Origin: Glomus cerebriforme
Lineage: Eukaryota > Glomeromycota > Glomeromycetes > Glomerales > Glomeraceae
Reading direction: 5' to 3'
NCBI GenBank assembly: GCA_003550305.1
Contig: QKYT01000093.1
Span: 129,645 to 188,981 of the forward strand
DNA: 59,337 bases
The notes below the pieces were generated by a model that made no database searches, was not told the origin of the DNA, and saw only the letters and a list, made by a program, of their open reading frames with translations. Numbering within the stretch: the stretch's first letter is position 1; each line of letters starts with the position of its first letter. Below, piece after piece: positions 24,660 to 41,952 of this stretch. Made by a program: the position numbers and the translations under genes.

Positions 24660-26792
24660 ATGGAACGGAGAGACGTTACAAGAAGACGGCAACTATTGCA
24701 ATTAGACCAACCAATTTCTTCCATTCGAGCGAAAAACAGAGGTATTGATTGTTTTTTTAATTAGTAAGGTAAAAATTTATAGTGTCAATTAAAACTTTTT
24801 AAAATAGCTGCAGATGAAGCAAGAAAACAAGAAGAAACAAAAAACGTATTACAAGGACTCCTTGGAGACTATAGCGAAAGTGACGAAGATAATGAGGAGC
24901 AAGTTTCAAATTCACAGCTTGGTAGGCTTAGCAATTCTTGAGAGTATTAAATTATATATCAACTTTTTTTTATTATGGTAATTTGTAAAAAAAAAAAAAA
25001 AAAAAACAACAAAGAAAATAAGATAATAAACCGGTTGGCGATAAACAAGATCTTCGTGAGTTAGTGATGTGTTGGGAAGCGGTGGGATAAGTTTATTGAA
25101 TAAGAAATGACTGATAAACATTTTTGAAAAGAGGAACCAAACGAAGAACATCCTCAAACCGTTTCTGTTTTAGAAAAGAACAGTCCGAAGCCAACTCCTC
25201 CTTTGCCTTCAATACCATCAATTCATTCCCATCCTGAACCGGAAAATTCTTCGACAATTATCGATCAATCTGAAGATAGCATTGAAGAAGCGTTGAAAAG
25301 TTTCATGTCTGAAATCAACGCCTTGCCAGTTACCTCGATTCATAACGATTCTTTGGTTTCAAATGATGGATTCACTAAAAGTGAAAAAGAATCAATATCA
25401 ACGCAAATTTCCAATCTGGATAGTGATTGGGAAAAATATTGGCATGATGAAAATAAATGTCACTATTATTATAATAAAATAACAGGAGAAACACAATGGG
25501 AACATGAAATACACAATATTAGTTCAGACTGTTCTTTGACGTTAGATACTTTCAAAGAAATAAATAATTCAAAAGAATCTAGTTCTACATTGGTATCATC
25601 TAAAATCGATATCAATCGCGAAATGGATTTTCAAGTTACAAATATCAAGGATGATTCTCTTCAAAATATGTCCCTTAGGGTTCCCCCATCAGATTCGTTA
25701 TTACATGTACGTTCCCGTGACGCTTACGGTAAACTTTCAAATCTTGCACCTATAGTAACTCATTTGAAGCTTGAAAAGCATCAAATTGAATTTGCCACTA
25801 GAATGCATGATTGGCAAGTTGGGGCTCTGAACTCTCAATATTTTGAAAAAATCATTCTTGAAAGATTAGAAAGACTATTGCTTGGAGTTGAAGGTAATTC
25901 GAATTACATTTATCTAAGAATTATATGATTAAATTCTAAACTTGGATTATTATTTTTATTGGATAAAAAAAGAACAAGTTTCACCTACCGGATGGGTTTG
26001 CAAATGGAAAACTGAAACGCAGACTTACAGTTGGATACATTTACAGACGGTAAACTTTTTTTCGTCTATTTGCCAATATTAATAGTCATTAATTATCTAT
26101 ATATATTAATCATATATATATATAATTAGAATCAAGTATCATCGACTTATCCGAGTCAAAGTTTGTATTCAAGTTTTAAATATTATCATTAAGAATATGC
26201 TACAGAATCTTCTAGTGCTTACTTCTTTCTCCTCTGCAGGTCATGAGCAATATCAAACTTCACATCCTACATCAACATCATCTACACAAAATCTACCGCC
26301 ATTACCACCTCTACCACCACCTCCTCCACATCTTGATTCTATGGGTGATTTAGACGTTGGCATAAAAAATTCTGAAGAAGATGGCGTTTACAAATCATTA
26401 GGATCATATAATATTAGTTATCAGGGAGTACAACCTGCAAGCGAGAAGAAGCGAAAGAAGGAAAAAGAACCTTTGATATCTGGATTCAAAAATAAAAAAA
26501 TGGTATTTAGATTTTTATGATATAATTTAAGAATTGGAATTTATTATAATTAAACTTAATTTTATTATTAAAGGCAACTCTTGTTGAAAAGTGGAAAGCG
26601 GCCGAAGATTTTCTTTCCAATACTGATTGGGATGAAGTAAGAAAACATCAACATGGAATTGGTTCTTCAGATCCTGAATCTTGGATTAAAGAACAAATAG
26701 AATCTGGAGAAGCAGCGAACAATCCCAATTTAGAACCAATTAAAGGGGATTGGCGCCAAAGAATTAGAAATAAAAAATTTGATAAAGGATAA
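24660..26792 (+). CDS. FNBP4-like WW-domain protein
   Basis: Seven exons: 24660-24741, 24808-24921, 25132-25893, 25973-26049, 26130-26160, 26240-26502, 26574-26792; 1548 nt, 515 aa. A charged N-terminus with an acidic patch (DYSESDEDNEEQ) leads to a WW domain at about residues 163-193 (DWEKYWHDENKCHYYYNKI then ETQWEHE) and a second, weaker WW-like segment (TGWVCKWKTETQTYSWIHL). A polyproline run follows (PPLPPLPPPPPH, about residue 375), then a basic KKRKKEKEP. The C-terminus, KWKAAEDFLSNTDWDEVRK to GDWRQRIRNKKFDKG, is also basic. Two WW units plus a proline-rich stretch suggest formin-binding protein 4, which binds formins and spliceosomal partners through WW-proline contacts. The family call is moderate; a WW-domain protein is certain. 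The start ATG opens MERRDVTRRRQ. Confidence 0.82.
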
Positions 26793-27448
26793 TTAATTTT
26801 TGTTCAAAGATAATTTTTTTTTTTTTGGTAAGTAAATATTGTTATAAATAGAGGATTGAAATTTTATGATTCTCGAATTTTTATTGTTTTTTTTTGTGTA
26901 ATGAAATTCTAAAAAATTTATCTAAATAATATAAGCAATATTAATAAATGATTGATTGAAAATTTTTATATTAAAAAAATAGCTTTTTATTGATTACAAA
27001 ATTTGAACATTATTTATTTCAAATAAGTAATCTTTTTAGGTTTAAGTAAATATAATCGTCAAAATAAAACTTTTTGAAGAATAATAAATTAAAAAACTTT
27101 GATAATAAAATTTAACGCTACAACCCATATATTTCTTATTATAATGGGTAAGTTTAAATATCTCATGAAAAAACTAAATCAATTACAAGTCCAATAATAA
27201 AAAAGTCAATAATAATGTTATATAAAGTATAAATATCTTAATCTTACTCTTAATAAAGGAAAAATGAATTTTCAAAGTTTTTTTCTTTCTCTTTTTATAT
27301 ATGTCCACAATTCTCAAAACCTTTTATATTCCAGAAAAAATAATAGCAAAAAGAAAACCCAACCTTTTTTTTCTTTCGATACAATTTAATTTTTAAGAAA
27401 ATATTACAAAGTAAAAAAAAAAATTTTTTTAAGAGAAAAAACAATATA
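26793..27448. other. Convergent 3' ends, AT-rich spacer
   Basis: Between the FNBP4-like gene (+) and the USP7 gene (-), which converge. Holds both 3' UTRs; overlapping transcripts are possible with only 656 bases. No gene seen. Confidence 0.5.
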
Positions 27449-32984
<5,536 letters not shown>

Positions 32985-34420
32985 TTTCGTTATATATATG
33001 ATCTTTCTTTTAAAGCTATAGTGTGCTAAACCAGTATGACGCGGTTTAATAAGTGTTCCAACAAATCTATCTGTTTTTGTCGAAAATTCTCGAGTTAAAT
33101 CAAAAATATAGATCGGATTTAACCCAACAAATTCTGATATCAAGGCAAAGCTACAAAATTAGTATATATAAAATAAAGTTTGAATCATATACCATGCTGA
33201 AGTCTGCGGGAATTGTTCGCGTGAGATAAAATAAAACTACGAGAAAGCAGACGAGCAGGAGGGTTTGTAAAAAATTCTCGGGGATTATGAAGTCAATGTT
33301 GATCGATTTGTGGGTTGGAAAAAGAGAAAGACAAGAAAGAGTATTGGATTCTTTAAAGATTGAAATGCAAAAAAAAAAAAGAAAAAAAAATTTCGTGATT
33401 CACTACACCATGGAATGGTTGAATACCGCTGATTACACTACTAAGTAAGCTCTTGTACTATACTGTAGTACTAAGAAAAGGGTAAAGTTTTTTTATATAT
33501 ATACAGTAATTTGTAACTAATTAACGTAACTGTATTTGACACGTATTTTAATACGCACTATCTCAAAATTCTTATTAAATTTTTGTAAAAAAAACAATTA
33601 TTATTAATAAAACATATTATACTGTATTTATGAAAAAAAAAATTAATTTGGAATAATAGTATTCTTATAATAATAAAAACGGCACTTGTAATGTCATCAT
33701 CAATCATCATCAATCATCACGTTGTGGTACAAGTACTTTTTTAACAGTTTAAAACTGTTAACAGTCAAGATTTACGTAAAAGATGCAATAAAGCCAATAA
33801 AGCTAACCGCTAATGCAGTAATTTTTTGATCGAATTAAAGTGGGACCGATGATGCAAAATTAAAAATTTTTCATTTTAGATTATGTAATTTATAATAGTT
33901 AAAAATAAATTTATATGATAAAGTAATAAAAACAACTGCATTAAGATATCAGTGGAAATTTGGAAAAGAAGATCAAGTCAAACAATGTAAACGTAAATGT
34001 GGTTCAACGTTACACAATCGTACATCAAGTAAATCGAAAGTTTCGCTACAGGCTTACATTTCTAAGACTTCTTCAGATACTGTGGAAAGTACAACCTTTG
34101 AAGGAAATTACTTCAATCATTCCGCCTTCAACGCCTTGAGCAAGATTTACCAATTGGAATTCTAGATTATCAATTCCATGTCCAGGCTACAAATTTCTTC
34201 CAAAATAACTTTTCTATTTTAATTACTTATTTAATAAAAAAAAAAATTAAATTTCCTCTATTATTCTTTATAAAATGCTTTGTAATTACTACAAAATCTT
34301 TATAAAATTATAAAATTGACTCTTCCTTTCAATTGTTATATTGTCTGGTTACTCTGGTATTTTGAAATACAGTTATACATTCCTTCCATTATTACTCTTT
34401 CCAATTACCGTATAGCATTG
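32985..34420. other. USP7 upstream region and AT-rich spacer
   Basis: Bases 32985-33400 probably contain the USP7 promoter and 5' UTR. A CATCATCAATCATCATCAATCATCA microrepeat lies near 33693. No coding sequence is supported. Confidence 0.45.
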
Positions 34421-34532
34421 CATAAAATACCCCGGGTCTATATCAATTTCAGCGACTTAAAAATTGAATTATACCCGTGGGTATTTTATGAGGTACAGGA
34501 TATATTGGTATTTTATCACGGGGGATATTGTA
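34421..34532. repeat. Inverted repeat with CCCGGG / CCCGTGGG core
   Basis: CATAAAATACCCCGGGT at 34421-34437 is mirrored by ACCCGTGGGTATTTTATG at 34473-34490, a 17-bp stem with one or two mismatches and a loop of about 35 bases. A third GGTATTTTAT follows at 34508. The GC-rich core contrasts with the AT-rich surroundings, suggesting the ends of a small mobile element. Confidence 0.5.
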
Positions 34533-34979
34533 TTACTGTACACAGCCGATCTCAAGATCATTAATTTTACACACTCTCATATTAATTTAAATGTAAAATT
34601 TATCATTTTCCTCATGTTAATTTAATTTTGCAATTCCATATTTCATGATGAAATCTTCCAGATCTGTACATTGCATTTAAATTTTCCTTATTATGATATT
34701 ATTACATTCATTAATAACCAATTTAAAAATATTTAAAGACATAAATACTTTTACTAGCTATTTATATTTAATGAAACAATATAAAATTACACAGATGTGC
34801 TTGAAATTTTTTTACACCTTCTTGTCACATTTCACTCCTTAATAATTTTCTTTACTCAAAAAATTTCCAAGTATTTTTTAAATATTATATTAAACTTGTA
34901 TTTTAAAAATGAATTATAAAAACTTCAAAATTTGTATAGCAAATAGTTAATAGCAAATAAATATGGTATCAAGCTAAAA
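34533..34979. other. AT-rich spacer, no gene seen
   Basis: No feature supported between the hairpin and the pogo remnant. Confidence 0.4.
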
Positions 34980-36950
34980 CAACTTCATAAATGGATTAAA
35001 AATAAAAAAACCTTTTAAACACAGCTCTTTACACTCAAAGACTAAATACAGATACACTCCCTGGTCAAAAGTATCCAACCATCCTAAAAATTAAAAATTA
35101 ATTGAGAAAATTGAATTTTTTAATAAAAATTTACATTTATTTTAAAGTATAAAGCATTAAAAACAATTAAGAAGTGTTTTTTTACTTAAATAGTAGTAAA
35201 ATTCTGTATAAATATTTAATTCAAAAAATGTGAAAAATTTTATCTTTTTAATCAGAAATACTACAGTAAAATAAATGCTATGATTAGATTCTTTAACTAA
35301 AAAATACCTTATATTTCAAAAATCAGAAAGATTAGATCAATAGTTGTTGAGAAATCTGCCTTTAAAAATCATTAAAATTCAGTAAAAATGATGGTTTACA
35401 TATAAAATTTGCAAAAATTCATCATTTCTAAGTAATAATTTCTTAATAACTACTGATTCAATCCTTTTGATATTTGAGACATAAGCTATTCTTTAGTCAA
35501 AGAATTAATTTTTAACATTTATTTTACTATAACTGTACTAGTTAAAAAGTCAAAAAATTTTTCATTCTAAAAATTAAATATTTCTGCAGTATTTTACTAT
35601 CAATTAAATGAAAAATCATTTCTAAATAGATTTTTACATCTCAAATTTAAAATAAACGTAAAATTTTATTAAAACCCCATTTTTTTTAATTTTTAAGGTG
35701 GTCAGATACTTTTGACTGGGGAGTGTACATGTTCAAAATATTCATACCTTGAGAATGAGCTTATAGAATAGATTAAAGAGTTTCAGAATTAATTAAAAAC
35801 AGTAACTTATTATATAATTCAAGCTAAAGCATGATTTTTAACTAAAAAAATATTATTCCAAGCTAAATATCAGGATATATAAAATGCCAGATTTTCTTAA
35901 AAGTAAGTTGATAGCTTTATATCTTGTTATAAATTGGTAAATAGAAAGAAGACAACAGTTGTACAATAACTTTTAGAAAACTAAATAAAGCAATAACATG
36001 AATTTCTTTCATATATTCTATATTATAGAAAAAAACATGATTATTGCTAACTTTAATAGAAAATATGGATAAAATGCCAATAGTATTTAACTTACCAAGT
36101 AGTATAATAATTAAGCAAGCTGGTATCAAAACTGTTTCAATTCTTTCAACTGAATACAAACATTCAAATTTTATGATTGTTTTGACTTATATAGCTGGTA
36201 AAATAAAACTATTACTAGTTATTATTTTTAAACTTAAAAAAATTTTACAAAAAGAGTTTATGAAATAAAATACTCTGGTAGATGAAAAATATTTAAACCA
36301 ATTCAAGGTCTTTTTTGGTATTAGATTTTTTTTTTCTATATATAAAACTAATATAGTTAAGTAATTAATTTTAATAAAAAAAGAACCAATTTGATAATTA
36401 TTCTAAATGGTTTAATATCTTATTTACAATTATCTAATATGATTAAATAAATCTTTTAAATCAAAGGTAATTAATTTACTATTACTTAAATAATTAAATA
36501 ATTTATTAAATTAATCTTTAATTTTTTAAAATTAGATACAGAATCTTTATAATAAATGGATGAGTAAAGCTATTAAAAATTACATACTATCTGGAAAAAT
36601 TAAAAAACTATCTTATTTATTCATAATAAGGAGTAAAAAAAGGTTGGAATACTAATATCAATATGATTAAGCAGTCATTTAAGTATTATAGCATTTCAAA
36701 TGCTAAAATGCTATAGATAGAATAAAAAATACTTTAATTTTGAATTTTTGATTTTAATCAATTAGAAAATAGGATAAATAAAAAAGATCTTGAAAAGAAA
36801 GTTAAAGGTGAAGAAAATAAAAATGATTCAGAAAATAATGATGAAGATAATTTAAACTATAATAAAACTAAATCAAAAGAAAGTAACAAAAGTAAAATAA
36901 AAGATAATAATAAAAGTGAATTAGGAAAACAAATTATAATTTAAGATTAA
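34980..36950 (+). pseudogene. pogo/Tigger-like (DDE_1) transposase, decayed and interrupted
   Basis: Ordered matches to the pogo-type transposase are readable across frames. They run: KQLHKWIKNKK (34982), YLENELIE then IKEFQN and LKTVTYYIIQAKA (35752-35834, helix-turn-helix region), VNRKKTTVVQ, HEFLSYILYYRKKHDY, ENMDKMPIVFNLPSS (first DDE Asp, near 36062), IKTVSILSTEY, IVLTYIAGKIK, LLVIIFKLKKI, then KWMSKAIKNYILSGKIKK (36540) and SFKYYSISNA (36676) near the C-terminus, and a charged tail ending at TAA about 36943. Stops occur at 35769 (TAG), 35790 (TAA) and 35832 (TGA) among others. A 671-bp foldback element splits the gene at 35055-35725. DDE_1 transposases cut and paste DNA at TA targets; this one is dead. 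Confidence 0.75.
35055..35725. mobile_element. 671-bp full-length foldback MITE (Tc1/mariner type)
   Basis: Starts CACTCCCTGGTCAAAAGTAT and ends in the inverse, ATACTTTTGACTGGGGAGTG, flanked on both sides by TA (35053-35054, 35726-35727). Similarity between arms continues inward over most of the roughly 330-bp half-length with scattered mismatches, so the whole element can fold into one hairpin. No coding capacity. Inserted in the pogo transposase, so it is younger than that copy. Confidence 0.85.
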
Positions 36951-37179
36951 AATTAATAGTTCAGTACTTCAACTATAAGTCTTATACATATTATTGTAAT
37001 AATAACATATTATATAATAAAGTTACTTATAGTGAAAAGTTTTTTTAACTAACTAAAATTTGTATATTACTGAATAATAAAATTTCTTAAAAAAAAATTT
37101 TGAATTTTTCCTCCAGATTTTAATTAATTATATATATAAAATAAAAATAATTTGAATAAATTAAATTAATCAATAATAT
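36951..37179. other. AT-rich spacer
   Basis: Probably the 3' end of the pogo-type element; terminal repeats not identified. Confidence 0.35.
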
Positions 37180-37690
37180 TTCTAAGCAAAAAGAAATCAA
37201 AAAAAAATTACAAAAAAAAAAAAAGAACTCACTATTAAATTTTAAAAAGATATAATGCTACTATTAAAAAAAATAAACATAAGAAATATCAATATACTTC
37301 TAAATGAAAGAAAACAAAATAACAAAAAAAAGATCACCATTAGTTATTATAGAATTCAAAAATGTATCACTAAAAAAAAAAAGTAAAGAAAATATTAATA
37401 AAATATTTAATAAAAAGAAAATGAAGGATTATAATATAAAACTCATAATTAATTTTCAAAAAGTTTAAGAAACTATTACTAAAAAAAAAGAGTAAAGAAA
37501 AAATATTAATAAAGCACTTGATAAAAAGAAAATAAAAATCAAAAAAAAAAACTTATCATTAGTCTTAAAAAAGTTCAAGAAGCTATTACTAATAAAAAAA
37601 AATTAAAAAAGAACATCAATAACATCTTTAAACAAAAAGAAAATGAAAAAAAAAACTAAAAAAAACTTATTATTAAGTTTTCAAAAAACC
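37180..37690. repeat. Diverged A-rich tandem repeat, about 115-120 bp period
   Basis: Four to five diverged units share blocks such as AAGAAACTATTACTAAAAAA, then AGTAAAGAAA, AATATTAATAAA and ATAAAAAGAAAATGAA. Purine-rich on this strand. No open frame. Confidence 0.6.
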
Positions 37691-38224
37691 ATTTCAGACT
37701 ATATAAAAAGATTTTTATTCAGATTTTTGTTTTCTAATCTAATTTCAGATTTCTCAGATTTTGACTATAGTTTTGAACTTGGTTTTTGAATTTTTAAATT
37801 TAGATATATTTTCAGATAGTTTTAATAATATATATAAAATGTTCTTTTAGTAAAATAAATTTGGCAAAATAGATTTTGGTAAAATAAACTTTAGCAAAAT
37901 ATACTATAATCTATTTGTATTATGTTCTGCATATCAGGTAATCCATTAAATACATATCAGATATTTTTATATATTAAAAATATATTATGTTATCCAAATG
38001 AATGCATTTTAAAAAATATATATTATTAATATCCTGATATTCAAATGATTAGTTACTAATCTGTTATTTTATTTATATATTAAATTACTGATATTTGTAC
38101 AAATTTTTTATTAATAAATATACTAATATTTTTATTAAAAATTTTGTTATTGCATAAATATTCCTAATTGTTAAAATATTTTTTTTACTGAAATATCTAA
38201 AATTGAATGGCATCATAACAATAT
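37691..38224. other. AT-rich spacer
   Basis: Nothing recognised. Confidence 0.35.
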
Positions 38225-38500
38225 CATAATGATATTATGATAATATCATTACGATTTTTTAAATAATAATATGATGATACAGATATGACTTTCTTAACGC
38301 AAATGTAATGACATTGGGATGATATCATAAGTAATATTAGAATAATATCATCATGATTGTTTTAATGATAACATAGAGATACAATTATGACTTTCTAGTG
38401 GAAATGTAATAACATTGGAATGATATCATAAGTAATATTAGAATAGTATTACCATAATTTTTTAATAATAATATAAAGATACAATTACAACTTTTTAAAG
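38225..38500. repeat. Minisatellite, about 115-bp period, three copies
   Basis: Units share GATACA..TATGACTTTCT and AAATGTAAT.ACATTGG, followed by ATGATATCATAAGTAATATT. The ATGATATCAT core is itself palindromic. The third copy is partial. Confidence 0.65.
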
Positions 38501-38974
38501 ATAATGATGACAATATTGTGGTAAATGTTAACGTTATTATCATAGTATTATAAAATAATCATGATAATATTATTTTATATTCATCATAATAACGTAATGA
38601 GATTGATATTGTGAATTATAAAAATCATTTAAGTTTATATTTGCAATAATATAATATTATCATAAAAACCTTGTTAAGATACCATAAATAATTTTAATAA
38701 TTATTAATTTTTTTTTTTAGACAAGTTAAACGCATTTATTGTATCAAATGTCAAATGATGGATACGTTCTATAAATTACGTATACATCCTCTATATAGAA
38801 AAATGTAACTTGTTGCACTCTCGCGCAAGATTATCAGTTCATAAAGGTGAAGATTGAATACAAATCTCCCTTAACGTGAACGGCCTTACTCTTAATCTTT
38901 AATCTTCTGATCCAGTACCTTAATAATTATTAATTATTATTTGTTATTTATATTTCAATTTAAGAATATTTAAA
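38501..38974. other. AT-rich spacer with a GC-richer island
   Basis: A GC-richer block near 38812-38905 (CACTCTCGCGCAAGATTATC, AACGTGAACGGCCTTACTC) stands out and may be the end of an old retroelement LTR. It does not fold as a tRNA and I could not find a partner copy in the window. Confidence 0.35.
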
Positions 38975-39430
38975 TTGTATCATAAAATATTTATAAAAAA
39001 ATAACTCTAAAGCATCTAAATATCATCCAGATATAAAGAAGTAATGTAATTTCTATACCTATTAAATAACTATTTTTAAAATATTAAAATCACATTAAGA
39101 AATAAAGAAATAACCTAATTACTAATATCATATAAAACTAAAGTATTAAAATTACATCATAAAATATTTGCAAAAATAAAAACAATGGTAGTTACATAAC
39201 TTTACAGCATCAAAATATCATCAAAATATAAAGAAATAACTTAATTTCTATACCTGTTAAATAAAAAGTATCATTACTTTCAAAAGCATTAAAAATACAT
39301 ATAAAATATTTGTAAAAATAAAAAAATAACAGTTCTAGTTACATAATTCCAAAGTATCAAAGTCATATCAAGTAAATTTATAAAAATAAATAATGGTAAT
39401 TATATAACTCCAAAATATTAAAAAAATTCC
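38975..39430. repeat. Diverged tandem repeat, about 160-180 bp period
   Basis: Repeated blocks: AAAATATTTGTAAAAATAAA, AGTTACATAA, AGCATCAAAATATCATC, ATAAAGAAATAAC and TTTCTATACCTGTTAAATAA occur in the same order in about three copies. Confidence 0.55.
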
Positions 39431-39757
39431 AGCTATTATACCATTATTAGAAAGAAAGTTTGTGATAAAAAAAAAATATATATTTATACATTATATAAAC
39501 AAAAATGAGGAGATTATTATTGGATAATCAGTATAAAGACACGTGATAAATTCTATTTTTATGATGATATCATCATAATATGAATATGAATATTTAAAAT
39601 TATCAATTTAAATATAAAGCTATATTGTAGTAAAATAAAAATTATTTTTTATCCAAAACCTATTCATCACATCACAAACAAAGTGACCTTTTTGTACATG
39701 ATCTATTATTGATATTGAAAATATTTTTCTTCAACGTGTATTATGAGTTGTTTGGAT
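39431..39757. other. AT-rich spacer
   Basis: Nothing recognised. Confidence 0.35.
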
Positions 39758-39914
39758 TATAGATGCTATCCAAATTATTTTAAGATATCATAAATATAAT
39801 TTGAAATATACAAATTCATTTAGTTTATATGCAATTTATTAAGTAAAGTGCCAAAATAATTTGGAATTTTACTATATACCCAAATTGATTTTGGGATTTA
39901 GGTGGTATCTATAG
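39758..39914. mobile_element. 157-bp MITE, copy 1 of a family
   Basis: Ends TATAGATGCTATCCAAAT and the inverse ATTTAGGTGGTATCTATA (imperfect inverted repeats of about 18 bp). The interior, including AAGTGCCAAAATAATTTGG, is shared almost unchanged with the copy at 57532-57679. Confidence 0.7.
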
Positions 39915-40429
39915 TCTGAATGTGATAAAAAGGTATCTCAATATATGATAAGTTCTATAAATATTTTTAAACTAATCTATAATAATAAATGCATAAAATT
40001 TATTATTATTACCTTTATATTTGAGGATTCCTTTTATAATTGCATAATACTCATCTTTCTGTATTGTTACAAAATTTTCAATATAAAAACATCTGTATTC
40101 TCTATTATATATGTTGCCAATTTATACCAGTTCATTTAAGAATATATAAGAGCTGACTTGAATCCAATATTTTCAAATGAAAGAAGTAACTCAGAATTGA
40201 AATGTAGCAAGTTTGATATGATATCTTTATAATCTTGTTTGAATACAATTTTTTTTAAGATAATATTTGCAATAAAGTTTACCAGAGAAATTACTATAAT
40301 AAAATTACAAATATATTAATAATCAAAATAAATATTATTATAACTAATTATAAAATTACAATATAAACTATCTATATTTTCATCTATTTTTTTTTCATTT
40401 AATGATTTATCTTCAGTAATATATTTATA
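39915..40429. other. AT-rich spacer
   Basis: A 64-codon hydrophobic open frame (39945-40139) is present but looks like AT-rich chance translation. No gene supported. Confidence 0.4.
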
Positions 40430-41500
40430 CATTGTACAATCAAATTTAGCCAACTTTAACTATGAATCATTTAGAAATGTCAAATAAATAAAATTTAACT
40501 ATTTTTAATAAATATAAAATTTTAAGAATAAAAAGTATATAATTGAGTATAATTGTTATATAATTGTATTAATTATTGTAATAATTGTATATATGTACAT
40601 TATAAAGTTAAAGCTCTAAATATATTTTATTTTAAAACATCATTTTCTTGAATAAAATGAAAATTAATTTAACTAATTTCTAAGAATATTTTTCCTTAAA
40701 TTGTGCTTTTTTTTTACTTTTTTGTTTTTTTCTACTTGAAATAGGTTAAGAATCTAAATTTTCTTTCTCATCTTTTACAATAACTGATAATTTTCATTTA
40801 GTATACCATTTGACAGATCTACCTAAACGTGAATCATTGAACTACTTTTAACTCATATTGAATCTATATTACAGTTAATATCATATAGGAAAAAATATAG
40901 TTGAGGAATAGATTTTAATTTTGATACATAGCATTGCTTAGCAAATTTATTTATCTTTATTATTTTCATTTGGCTTTTTAATAAATATTTCAATAATCAG
41001 TTAAGGAATTAATTTAATATTGCAGTTAGAAAATAATACTTACTTTCACTTAGAGGTTGAAGAAATCATCAATCCTTTATCAATTTCATTATGCTTTCAA
41101 CTTGCAATTTTATATGTAAAAAATAAAAAAAATATATTGATAATAATATTGCAGTTTAATGAAATGCAATATAACTGTAGACCATATGATTATTGGAAGT
41201 TAATGATGGCAGAAAATTAAAATTTGAGGTGAAATTTTACAAAAATGACTTCTTGATACTTGCAAGGCGTATCAGTTATTTCAATAGGATAGTTATAGAT
41301 TTCAATGGTACTATTGATAACATAAAAAATACCTGATTTAGAACTAATATTCATTTTTAATAGTAGTTTGTTGAATTGAATTCTTATCTACTGTCTTCCA
41401 ATCTGAACAAAAAAATCTTTTTGCAATTGTATGTTCAGGATGTTTATACACAATCCCAAGTAATCTAAGTTTATAGAAATGATCCATATTATCTGTCACA
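40430..41500. repeat. Left inverted arm of the 6.3-kb element
   Basis: Mirrors 45620-46714 with about 85-90% similarity by eye; inner limit approximate. Confidence 0.7.
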
Positions 41501-41952
41501 AAATTTATTAAGAATTTAAACAAGAATTTTATCGCCTATATCCTCAACTACAAAAGCATCTTGATTTTTTATAGGAATAATGTCAATTTTGGATCTTATC
41601 CTTTTGTTTGATATTACTAATACATGGCAATAATACAAATAATTATATTGAATAAAGCTTTCGCATATTATCACTATTTTCAAAATAGTGTGTCTAATGC
41701 ATACATGATGAAAATCTGATTTCTAATTTTGAATATCACAAATACCAGAGAAATCATGTAATTACTAGCCCTTAAAAAATTAAATATTCATTTTATCATG
41801 TTTTTAGACACTTTTTCTTTAGTAAATATAATGGAATACCTTATTAACACTTGTCTCAATTGTAAAAAGTGTCTTTATTGTGAAGATAAACTTAGTATTT
41901 AAAAAAATCATATTTATGTAATAAAACAATCAAACCAAATAAAAAAAACTGA

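Noticed and set aside
38812..38905. GC-richer block considered as a tRNA or LTR
   Set aside because: No cloverleaf, no B-box in the right place and no second copy in the window.
37180..39430. CRISPR-like array
   Set aside because: Repeats are long, diverged and without uniform spacers; eukaryotic minisatellites explain them.
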